From the NCBI GenBank assembly GCA_003541445.1, contig DPMO01000091.1, forward strand, positions 1 to 5,165: a stretch of DNA of 5,165 nt, given 5' to 3'. Each line of letters opens with the position of its first letter. The stretch's first letter is position 1. The notes beneath the pieces are model-generated. The model had not been told where the DNA came from. It worked only from the letters and a program-made list of their open reading frames with translations, and searched no databases. Below, one piece after another: positions 1 to 4,899 of the stretch. The DNA comes from Clostridiales bacterium. GTDB lineage: Bacteria; Bacillota; Sulfobacillia; UBA995; UBA9673. Position numbers and translations under genes: made by a program.

Positions 1-1175
1 TCATCACCGCCCCGGCCGGAGGAGTCGCCGTCGTCCCCGGAGGGCTCCGGGGAGAAGACGTCTCTCATCCCTGTGGTGAGGTGGATCGTCCCGGCCTCGT
101 CGACCATGAGGGCCTCGACCCCTTCGAGGCCTTCGGCGAGCTCCAGGCCCCGCTCCGGTCCCAGGACGAACAAGGCTGTGGCCAGGGCGTCCGCCTCCGC
201 CGCGGTGGGGGCGAGGACGGTCACGCTCACCACGCCCGGGACGGGCCATCCGGTCGACGGGTCCAGGATGTGGTGGTACCGCCGGCCCTCGTGCACGAAA
301 CAGCGCTCGTAGTCGCCTGAGGTCGCCACGGCCGTGCCGTCCGGGAGCTCGAGGACGCCCAGGAAGCCCTCTGCCCGGGGGTGCCTCACGGCGATGCGCC
401 AGGGGTCCCCGGACGGCTTCGACCCGAGGAGGTAAAGGTCGCCGCCGGCGTCGATGACGGCCCGGTCCACTCCCGCTCCTGCCAGCACCTCAGCGGCCCT
501 GTCGACGGCGTACCCCTTCGCGACACCGCCGAGGGCCAACGACATGCCCGGGCGCGCGAGCCTCGCCGTCCGGCGGGCGGCATCCCATGTCACATCGTGC
601 CATCCAGTGAGGCCCAGGGCCTCTCGCACCTCCTCGGCGGTGGGGGGAGCCGTGCGCGGCCGAGCGGCGGAGGCGTCGTCCGGCCCGGCGCCGGAACCTC
701 CGTTCGGCCCGCCGCTCGGTCCCGGGTCCGCGTCGAAACCCCAGAGGCGCACGACCGGACCGAGGCTGGGGTCGAAAGCCCCTCCAGAGACCCGGTTGAC
801 GTCATCCGCGATTTCGAGGACGGCGATGAGGTGGGCGCTGACGGGGACGTCGCGGCCGGGTGCCGCGGCGAGGGCCGCGAGGTGCGACCGGGGCCCTGAA
901 GGGTCGAGGTGTTCGTGGATGTCCCGGAGGACGGCCATAGCTTCCTCGACGGCCCGGTCCGCCTCGGGGCCCTCCGCGGAGATGACGACATAGGTGCCCA
1001 TGAGGAAGTCGGCGCTCCTGACGCCCGGCTCCGGCCGGTCCGAGGCCCTGAGGGACAAGAGGTCGACAACCTCGAGGCGCCCTGCCGCCGCGATCGCGGC
1101 CACCGCTACCAGGGCGGCGAGGACGCAGACCGCTGAAGCCGGCGGTCGCCGCGCAGAGTGGGCTCGACCGGTCAT
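1..1175 (-). CDS. apbE: FAD:protein FMN transferase (ApbE family), 3' end outside window
   Basis: The product transfers FMN from FAD onto Thr/Ser of target proteins, typically extracytoplasmic redox proteins, using a divalent metal. 391 codons are visible and no stop is reached, so the C-terminus is missing. Residues 14-31 form a hydrophobic segment after several Arg, which suggests a signal peptide or membrane anchor. Family motifs appear in order: MGT at 59-61, FDPSLGP and LWGF at 134-147, LGGVAKGYAVD at 215-225, DAGGDLY at 242-248, ATSGDYE at 284-290, HHILDP at 301-306, and ADALATAL at 328-335, whose Asp329 and Thr333 match the metal-site residues of the family. The ATG start has GGAGGG (plus positions 1184-1189) 8 nt upstream. 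Two low-complexity parts are unusual: a Gly/Pro/Ser-rich insert at about 150-178, and an acidic Ser/Gly tail from about 375. No FMN-binding-domain substrate is visible in the window. The gene is divergent from the plus-strand cluster. The family is clear; the targets are unknown. Confidence 0.95.
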   Translation of the reverse strand, partial: MTGRAHSARRPPASAVCVLAALVAVAAIAAAGRLEVVDLLSLRASDRPEPGVRSADFLMGTYVVISAEGPEADRAVEEAMAVLRDIHEHLDPSGPRSHLAALAAAPGRDVPVSAHLIAVLEIADDVNRVSGGAFDPSLGPVVRLWGFDADPGPSGGPNGGSGAGPDDASAARPRTAPPTAEEVREALGLTGWHDVTWDAARRTARLARPGMSLALGGVAKGYAVDRAAEVLAGAGVDRAVIDAGGDLYLLGSKPSGDPWRIAVRHPRAEGFLGVLELPDGTAVATSGDYERCFVHEGRRYHHILDPSTGWPVPGVVSVTVLAPTAAEADALATALFVLGPERGLELAEGLEGVEALMVDEAGTIHLTTGMRDVFSPEPSGDDGDSSGRGGD

Positions 1176-1223
1176 CTCCACGTCCCTCCGGTGAGGATAC
1201 TTCGGGGCCCGCCGCCGCTTTCC

Positions 1224-1252
1224 ATTCTAAGCGCGGACGCCCGTGATGAAAT
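1224..1252 (-). promoter_or_regulatory. Candidate sigma-A type promoter for apbE
   Basis: Read on the minus strand, TAGAAT (plus 1224-1229) matches the -10 consensus at 5 of 6 positions. It lies 17 nt from ATTTCA (plus 1247-1252), a weak -35 with 3 of 6 matches. Transcription would begin near 1217 and leave a leader of about 40 nt before the apbE ATG. The -10 is good and the -35 is poor, so the site is tentative. Confidence 0.4.
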
Positions 1253-1267
1253 GTAGCCGACACTACA
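1252..1267. repeat. Short inverted repeat TGTAG-N6-CTACA, possible operator
   Basis: The arms at 1252-1256 and 1263-1267 are perfect reverse complements around a 6-nt spacer. The repeat touches the outer edge of the candidate apbE -35, a usual place for a repressor or activator site. Five-base arms can occur by chance. No regulator gene is in the window to pair with it. Confidence 0.3.
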
Positions 1268-1321
1268 GTCTGGTGGAGGGACCGGTGGTAGCATTGAGGC
1301 GTCCACGTCCTCGGGGCCGTG

Positions 1322-1357
1322 AACACATCTCGTTCCCATGAAGCTCAGAGGTGTGTT
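1322..1357. repeat. Imperfect 10-bp inverted repeat in the divergent intergenic region, possible operator
   Basis: AACACATCTC (1322-1331) faces GAGGTGTGTT (1348-1357) with one mismatch (a G-T pair if transcribed) and a 16-nt spacer. The spacer contains the candidate -35 of the plus-strand cluster, and the right arm ends at the first base of its -10. A dimeric regulator bound here would cover that promoter. No poly-T follows, so it does not look like a terminator. Confidence 0.4.
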
Positions 1358-1362
1358 ATTAC
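1333..1362 (+). promoter_or_regulatory. Candidate promoter for the plus-strand cluster
   Basis: TTCCCA (1333-1338, 4 of 6 matches to the -35 consensus) and TATTAC (1357-1362, 4 of 6 matches to the -10) are 18 nt apart. Initiation would fall near 1369 and leave a leader of about 28 nt before the preferred TTG start at 1397. This is a modest match, chosen because its position fits the downstream ribosome binding site. Confidence 0.35.
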
Positions 1363-1383
1363 TGAGTCACAGGCAAACGGGAC

Positions 1384-1389
1384 GGAGGG
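1384..1389 (+). promoter_or_regulatory. Ribosome binding site that decides the start of the small membrane protein
   Basis: GGAGGG lies 7 nt before TTG 1397 but only 1 nt before the in-frame GTG at 1391, and it is 65 nt inside the frame if GTG 1319 is used. This spacing favours the TTG start. Confidence 0.5.
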
Positions 1390-1396
1390 CGTGAGG

Positions 1397-1522
1397 TTGC
1401 CGGAGGACAGGTCCGAGGGGAAAGCCGGGCTCGAACCGAGAGACGTCTTCTTCATCATCGCCGTGCTGGCCGGGGCCGCCCTGGTCGCCTACACCTGGCT
1501 GGAGGGGCTTTCGGCGCTGTGA
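1397..1522 (+). CDS. Small single-helix membrane protein (41 aa) coupled to the Gx transporter gene
   Basis: I do not recognise a named family. The predicted protein has a charged N-terminal part (residues 2-16, rich in Glu, Asp, Lys and Arg), one hydrophobic segment at about 18-34, and a short tail ending in Leu-Ser-Ala-Leu. It should be a tiny inner-membrane protein with a cytosolic N-terminus by the positive-inside rule, though the charges are mixed. TTG 1397 is preferred for its ribosome binding site; GTG 1391 would add two residues, and GTG 1319 would give 67 residues but starts upstream of the candidate promoter. The stop overlaps the GTG start of the next gene, so the two are probably translationally coupled. 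Its place between apbE and a Gx-transporter gene is where NusG-domain-II (EetA-like) proteins often occur. It resembles only their membrane anchor and has no room for the soluble domain. Confidence 0.6.
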   Translation: MPEDRSEGKAGLEPRDVFFIIAVLAGAALVAYTWLEGLSAL

Positions 1523-2172
1523 GGGCCAGGCGGACGGTCCTGGTCGCCGTCCTGGTCGGTCTCGGCGCCGTCCTTCATGCCGTGGAGGCGCTCCTGCCTC
1601 TTCCAACGGTCGTCCCAGGGGCCAAGCTGGGGTTGGCCAACGCCGCGACCCTCCTGGCCCTGGAGCTGGCCGGGCCCGGCGCGGCCGTGACCGTGGCGGT
1701 GCTGAGACCGGTCTTCGGAGGCGTCGTTTCGGGCGGTCTGCTTTCGACAGGCTTCTTCCTCGGCCTCAGCGGTGCGGTCGTCAGCGCCCTGGTGATGGCG
1801 GGGCTGTGGCGCCTGGCCGGTCCGGGAGCCCGGCGGGGAGCCCTGCGGGTCCCGGCGGAAGGCGGGGACTCGGCCGCCGTCGGGGCAGGGTCCGGCGACC
1901 GGCTGAGCCTCGTCGGCATCAGCCTGGCCGGAGGGGTCGCCCACAACCTGGGTCAGCTCGCCGCGGCCGTCGTCTACGTGGGAGCGGCGGCGGCTGTGAC
2001 CTACGTCGGACCGCTGACCGTCGCGGGCCTCGTCTCGGGCTACATCGTGGGGCGGCTGGCGTCGGCGGCGGCCGGAGCCGCCGCGGTGAGGACGGTGTTC
2101 AGGCAGATGGCGGAAAGGCCGCTCGTGGCGGTCACCGGGAAAGGGGGAACCGACAGGTGTTCAGCAGGTTAG
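1519..2172 (+). CDS. Gx transporter family protein (Hpre_diP_synt_I, formerly heptaprenyl diphosphate synthase component I)
   Basis: This is a polytopic membrane protein of 217 aa. The family was first named a prenyl diphosphate synthase subunit and is now usually treated as a transporter resembling ECF substrate-binding components; some members are called EetB in extracellular electron transfer loci. Diagnostic blocks are Glu23 followed by LPLPTVVPGAKLGLAN at 26-41, Arg63, GLSG at 82-85, VMAG at 92-95, and GGVAHNLGQL at 138-147. About five or six hydrophobic segments cover 5-25, 40-65, 68-98, 130-160 and 163-190. A Gly/Ala/Arg-rich linker at 101-128 is longer than I expect for the family. 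GTG 1519 overlaps the preceding TGA, with GGAGGGG at 1501-1507 placed 11 nt upstream. The last 16 nt (2157-2172) overlap the start of tatA. The family is clear; the transported substrate cannot be told from sequence. Confidence 0.88.
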   Translation: MRARRTVLVAVLVGLGAVLHAVEALLPLPTVVPGAKLGLANAATLLALELAGPGAAVTVAVLRPVFGGVVSGGLLSTGFFLGLSGAVVSALVMAGLWRLAGPGARRGALRVPAEGGDSAAVGAGSGDRLSLVGISLAGGVAHNLGQLAAAVVYVGAAAAVTYVGPLTVAGLVSGYIVGRLASAAAGAAAVRTVFRQMAERPLVAVTGKGGTDRCSAG

Positions 2173-2438
2173 GTTTCTGGGAGCTCGCCGTAATCCTCAT
2201 CCTCGCCCTGGTGATTTTCGGGCCGAAGAAGCTGCCGGAGATGGGCAGGGCGTTGGGAAGGGGCATCCGGGAGTTCAAGGATGCGGCGACCCAGCTCGCG
2301 GAGGACCTCAACGCCGACAGCAAGGACGGCAAGGCCGAGAAGGCCGAGGCCAAGAAGGAAGCCGAGGGTGAGAAGCAGGCCAAGGCCGAGGGAACCGGGT
2401 CCGGTTCCGGCGCTCGGGCCGGAGCGGCGGACGCATAG
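2157..2438 (+). CDS. tatA: Twin-arginine translocase pore subunit TatA
   Basis: TatA oligomerises with TatC to form the pore that moves folded proteins across the cytoplasmic membrane. The 93-aa product has a short N-terminus with Glu9, a membrane helix at about 8-21, the hinge FGPKKLP at 21-27, and an amphipathic helix at about 28-50 (MGRALGRGIREFKDAATQLAED), all in the TatA arrangement. The tail from 55 is rich in Lys, Glu and Ala and then Gly and Ser, as is common for the unstructured TatA C-terminus. GTG 2157 is the start because the TatA N-terminus begins there and GGGGGA (2143-2148) lies 8 nt upstream. The start is inside the end of the Gx transporter gene, which implies a shared transcript. 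tatC follows after 62 nt. Confidence 0.93.
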   Translation: MFSRLGFWELAVILILALVIFGPKKLPEMGRALGRGIREFKDAATQLAEDLNADSKDGKAEKAEAKKEAEGEKQAKAEGTGSGSGARAGAADA

Positions 2439-2500
2439 GCGGCACGGACGGCAGGGCGGACGCCTCCGCGCCGCCGCGGCGACGGGGCCAGGGGGGTGAC

Positions 2501-3283
2501 ATGGTGGCGGCTAAGGAGATGACATATCTCGATCATATCGCCGAACTCAGGCGGCGCCTCATCACCGTGGTCGTCACCTTCGTGCTCGCGATGGTGGCGA
2601 CCTTCCCTTTCGCGGGCGACATCATCGACTACCTCACCGCTCCGGTCAAGGACGGGCTCGTCGTGCTGAGGCCGGCGGAGGCCTTCTACGCCCATCTCCA
2701 GGTCTCCCTGGCGGTGGCCGTGGTCGTCAACATCCCCGTCCTCCTTTACCAGCTCCTCGCCTTCATCTTCCCGGGATTGACCCCGTCCGAGAAGAGGTGG
2801 GTCTGGCTCTCCATCCCGCCCGTCATCCTGCTCTTCGTGGGCGGGGTGCTCTTCGCCTGGTTCACGGTCGTCCCGATCATCTACCGCTTCTTCATGGGCT
2901 TCACGTCCGAGGCGCTCCAGCCCTTCATCTCCGTGGGGAACTACATCTCGTTCGTCTCGGGGATAGTCCTCCCGTTCGGCATCGTCTTCGAGCTTCCGGT
3001 GGTCATCGCCCTCCTGACGGGGATGGGACTTGTGACCCCGTCCTTCCTCTTGCGCTACCGGAAGTACGCCGTGCTCATCATCTTCGTGATGGCGGCCTTC
3101 CTCACCCCGCCGGATGTGGTGTCACAGGGCTTCCTCGCCCTGCCTCTCATCGGACTGTTCGAGGCCAGCATCGGCGTTTCCAAGGTCATCCACCGCCGCC
3201 GGCAGAGGGCCCTGGCCCGACTCGAGGCGGAGCTGGCCGCCGAGGAGGCGGCGGTGGAGGGCGCGTCAGGCACAGGCAGATAG
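2501..3283 (+). CDS. tatC: Twin-arginine translocase receptor subunit TatC
   Basis: TatC is the six-helix membrane protein that recognises the twin-arginine signal peptide and nucleates the translocase. The product is 260 aa, a normal length. Visible signatures are HIAELRRRL at 12-20 in the cytosolic N-terminus with the conserved Glu15, FPGL at 90-93 followed by EKR at 97-99, FGIVFELPVV at 159-168 with the conserved Glu164, and AFLTPPDVVSQ at 199-209 with Asp205. Hydrophobic segments lie at about 21-38, 67-90, 104-128, 149-172, 188-200 and 207-225. The C-terminus is a charged Arg/Glu/Ala extension that may form a short helix. ATG 2501 is 4 nt after GGGGGG (2491-2496); the in-frame GTG at 2504 has better spacing and could be used instead. 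It is flanked by two tatA-type genes. Confidence 0.96.
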   Translation: MVAAKEMTYLDHIAELRRRLITVVVTFVLAMVATFPFAGDIIDYLTAPVKDGLVVLRPAEAFYAHLQVSLAVAVVVNIPVLLYQLLAFIFPGLTPSEKRWVWLSIPPVILLFVGGVLFAWFTVVPIIYRFFMGFTSEALQPFISVGNYISFVSGIVLPFGIVFELPVVIALLTGMGLVTPSFLLRYRKYAVLIIFVMAAFLTPPDVVSQGFLALPLIGLFEASIGVSKVIHRRRQRALARLEAELAAEEAAVEGASGTGR

Positions 3284-3310
3284 TCAACACTGTTTTGGGA
3301 GGTCAACCTG

Positions 3311-3496
3311 ATGTTCAGCAGGCTCGGCCCGCTCGAACTGGTCATCATATTCGTCATCATCCTCATGATCCTCGGACCGCACCGCCTGGTGGGGGCCGGG
3401 AAGGCCCTCGGTAGGGCCATCGGCGAGTTCCGCCGCGCCGCGAAGGAACCTGAGGCCGGCGAGGCCAAGCCGGAGGCCGAGTCGGAGACGAAGTAA
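3311..3496 (+). CDS. Second TatA/TatB-like translocase subunit (61 aa)
   Basis: This is a short TatA/B-family protein with a membrane helix at about 8-21, a hinge reading LGPHRLVGAG at 21-30, a brief amphipathic helix at about 31-46, and an acidic Glu/Lys/Ala tail. The first six residues, MFSRLG, are identical to those of the upstream TatA, and 11 nt at the start are also identical. The hinge departs from the TatA form FGPKKLP. LGP-x-R-L is the form usual in TatB, so it may act as a TatB-type partner of TatC. ATG 3311 follows GGGAGG (3297-3302) by 8 nt and lies 27 nt after tatC, consistent with one operon. I leave the symbol empty because TatA or TatB cannot be decided from sequence. Confidence 0.88.
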   Translation: MFSRLGPLELVIIFVIILMILGPHRLVGAGKALGRAIGEFRRAAKEPEAGEAKPEAESETK

Positions 3497-3568
3497 CACC
3501 CCGGGCGCGGCCCCCCCTAGGTGTGCGGCGCGTCCTCCGAGACATCCGGGACATACTAGCCCGGGGTG
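3497..3568 (+). promoter_or_regulatory. 10-bp inverted repeat linking the tatA2 stop to the dehydrogenase ribosome binding site
   Basis: CACCCCGGGC (3497-3506), immediately after the TAA of the upstream gene, is the exact reverse complement of GCCCGGGGTG (3559-3568). The arms are 52 nt apart. The right arm contains most of GGGGTGA, the ribosome binding site for the downstream ATG at 3575. In the transcript the two arms could pair and block it, and a ribosome finishing the upstream gene would cover the left arm and release it. The repeat is seen in the sequence; the switching role is inferred. Confidence 0.4.
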
Positions 3569-3569
3569 A
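3563..3569 (+). promoter_or_regulatory. Ribosome binding site that decides the dehydrogenase start
   Basis: GGGGTGA is 5 nt before ATG 3575. The alternative start GTG 3566 lies within this element and has no comparable site of its own upstream. Confidence 0.55.
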
Positions 3570-3574
3570 CGCCA

Positions 3575-4519
3575 ATGGGCGGCCTTGGGGCCAAGGTCAC
3601 CATCGTCGGCGTGGGGGCGGTGGGCTCAGGCATAGCCTTCGCCCTGGCCTGGGGAGGACTGGCCACCGAACTCGTCCTCATCGACGCCGACCGCCGCCGG
3701 GCGGAGGGCGAGGCCTGGGACCTGGACGACGCCGCGGCCTTCATCAAGCCGGTCCACATCTACGCGGCCGACTACCCGGACAGCGCGGGGTCGCGGGTCG
3801 TGGTCTTCTCGGCGGGACAGCCCAGGGCCGTCGGGCAGTCGCGCCTGGAACTCGCGAGGACCAACCTCGAGGTGCTCAAGGAGAGCTTCCCGCGCGTTCT
3901 CCGCTACTGCCCTGACGCCGTGCACCTCATCGTGACGAGCCCTGTCGACATCATCACCTTCGCCGCCAACCGTCTGGCCGACATCGGGGACGAGCGGGTC
4001 GTGGGCCTGGGAACGGTTCTGGACACCTCCCGCTTCAAGCGGATGCTCGCCCGCCATTTGAGGGTCGACCCCCGCAACGTCCACGCGTACGTGGTCGGGG
4101 AGCACGGGGACCCGGTCCCCCTGTGGTCCCGCGTGTCGGTCGCCGGCTTCCACCTCGACGACTACTGCCGCGAGCAAGGACTGCCTCTCCCGGACCGTGC
4201 CGAACTCTTGAAGCCCATGCTCAGCAGAGCGGACGAGATCATCGGGCGCAAGGGACTGACGCAGTTCGCGGCGAGCATCGCCGTCGCGCGGATCGTCGAG
4301 GCCGTCCTGAGGGACGAGCGGTCGGTGCTGACCGTGTCAGGCATGGTGGAAGGTGTCTACGGGCTGGAGGGGCCGAACTGCTTCAGTCTTCCGGCCGTGG
4401 TGGACGCGCGTGGGAGGCACCGCCCCCTGCCTTTGGCTCTGAACGAGGAGGAGATGTCCAAGCTCAGGGAGACGGCGGCCCATCTTAGACAGGTCCACCG
4501 GGAACTCGGGATCGCCTGA
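3575..4519 (+). CDS. L-lactate/malate dehydrogenase superfamily protein, LDH-like with Arg at the specificity position
   Basis: This is a cytosolic NAD-dependent 2-hydroxyacid dehydrogenase (314 aa from ATG 3575; GTG 3566 would add three residues). The Rossmann motif GVGAVG is at 12-17 and Asp37 fits NAD selection. LDH-type signatures are GLGTVLDTSRFK at 144-155 with Asp150 and Arg153, GEHGD at 175-179 with the proton-relay His177, and KGLT at 226-229 with Thr229. Over its length it aligns by eye with Bacillus-type L-LDH. The substrate loop reads AGQPRAVGQSR (80-90): Arg84 stands where LDH has Gln102, and Arg90 matches Arg109. Arg at 102 is the malate dehydrogenase state. Other departures are Ser122 for the usual Asn140 of the NPVD motif, and one residue fewer after GEHGD. 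It lies 78 nt after the second tatA gene. Malate, lactate or another 2-oxoacid is possible. Confidence 0.9.
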   Translation: MGGLGAKVTIVGVGAVGSGIAFALAWGGLATELVLIDADRRRAEGEAWDLDDAAAFIKPVHIYAADYPDSAGSRVVVFSAGQPRAVGQSRLELARTNLEVLKESFPRVLRYCPDAVHLIVTSPVDIITFAANRLADIGDERVVGLGTVLDTSRFKRMLARHLRVDPRNVHAYVVGEHGDPVPLWSRVSVAGFHLDDYCREQGLPLPDRAELLKPMLSRADEIIGRKGLTQFAASIAVARIVEAVLRDERSVLTVSGMVEGVYGLEGPNCFSLPAVVDARGRHRPLPLALNEEEMSKLRETAAHLRQVHRELGIA

Positions 4520-4524
4520 ACCTG

Positions 4525-4549
4525 CAGGGGGCCTCTGGCGGGGCCCCTG
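4525..4549 (+). terminator. Possible hairpin after the dehydrogenase gene
   Basis: CAGGGG (4525-4530) pairs with CCCCTG (4544-4549), and two further G-C pairs are possible after a bulged G. It begins 5 nt after the stop codon, but no T-run follows, so intrinsic termination would be weak and the next gene may be reached by readthrough. Confidence 0.4.
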
Positions 4550-4583
4550 TGCATGTGTTCACGGAAGGGGGTGAGGAAGGCCG

Positions 4584-4832
4584 GTGCCCCACAGGCTGGA
4601 AGTCTACTGCACCGTGAACAACTGCCGCTACTGGGAGCAGGGCAACAGGTGCCAGGCTGACCGGATACTTGTCGTGAGCGACTCCAGGGCCTCCGAGGGC
4701 CCTGAATCCATCAGCTCTCTCGAGGCCTCGACCCTGGACGCCACGCCCACCGGCACGTGTGCGGAGACCTGCTGCAGGACCTTTGCCCCCGCAGGCGCCG
4801 GTGAGCGCGAGGAAGGGGCCTACCGCGCCTGA
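4584..4832 (+). CDS. DUF1540 domain cysteine-rich small protein
   Basis: This is an 82-aa protein of the DUF1540 family, short cysteine-containing proteins common in Clostridia-type Bacillota with no established function. The core is visible as VYCTVNNCRYW at 7-17 (Cys9, Cys14), GNRCQADRILV at 20-30 (Cys23), and a closing TCAETCCRTF at 58-67 (Cys59, Cys63, Cys64). The cysteine spacing suggests metal binding or a disulphide fold, but this is inferred. Here the two halves are separated by about 35 residues rich in Ser, Glu and Ala. The C-terminal tail after residue 68 is charged. GTG 4584 follows AGGGGGTGA (4566-4574) by 9 nt. It lies 64 nt after the dehydrogenase gene on the same strand and is followed by a strong hairpin, so it probably ends the transcript. 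Confidence 0.85.
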   Translation: MPHRLEVYCTVNNCRYWEQGNRCQADRILVVSDSRASEGPESISSLEASTLDATPTGTCAETCCRTFAPAGAGEREEGAYRA

Positions 4833-4863
4833 GCCGTCTCGGGAGGGTCCGGTCACAGCGTAT

Positions 4864-4899
4864 GCCCGGAGGCCCGGCCTATGAGCCGGGCCTCCGGGC
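4864..4899. terminator. Strong 15-bp hairpin, probable transcription terminator
   Basis: Positions 4864-4878 are the perfect reverse complement of 4885-4899, with a 6-nt loop (CTATGA) and 13 of 15 pairs G-C. It lies 31 nt after the DUF1540 stop. Only CTTCG follows on the plus strand, and TACGCTG follows on the minus strand, so the T-tract is poor both ways. Such hairpins still commonly end transcripts in GC-rich genomes. Confidence 0.7.

Noticed and set aside
381..899. Long plus-strand open frames opposite apbE
   Set aside because: They are antisense to a gene with a full set of family motifs, and their translations are Arg/Gly/Pro-rich with no recognisable domain. Such frames are expected in GC-rich DNA.
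1082..1175. Twin-arginine (Tat) signal in ApbE, tempting because Tat genes are nearby
   Set aside because: An Arg-Arg pair is present (residues 9-10), but it is followed by Pro-Pro and lacks the S/T-R-R-x-F-L-K pattern, so a Tat signal is not supported.
1806..2156. Upstream extension of the TatA reading frame
   Set aside because: The extra residues are Arg/Gly-rich and lie out of frame inside the Gx transporter gene. TatA begins at 2157, where a ribosome binding site is present.
3497..3574. Rex-type operator before the dehydrogenase gene
   Set aside because: Bacillota ldh genes are often controlled by Rex (TTGTGAA-type palindromes), but no such sequence occurs here.
3523..3915. Open frame starting with an Arg-rich, plausible-looking N-terminus (MRRVLRDIRDI)
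   Set aside because: It runs out of frame through the dehydrogenase gene and becomes Gly/Arg-rich, so it is a shadow.
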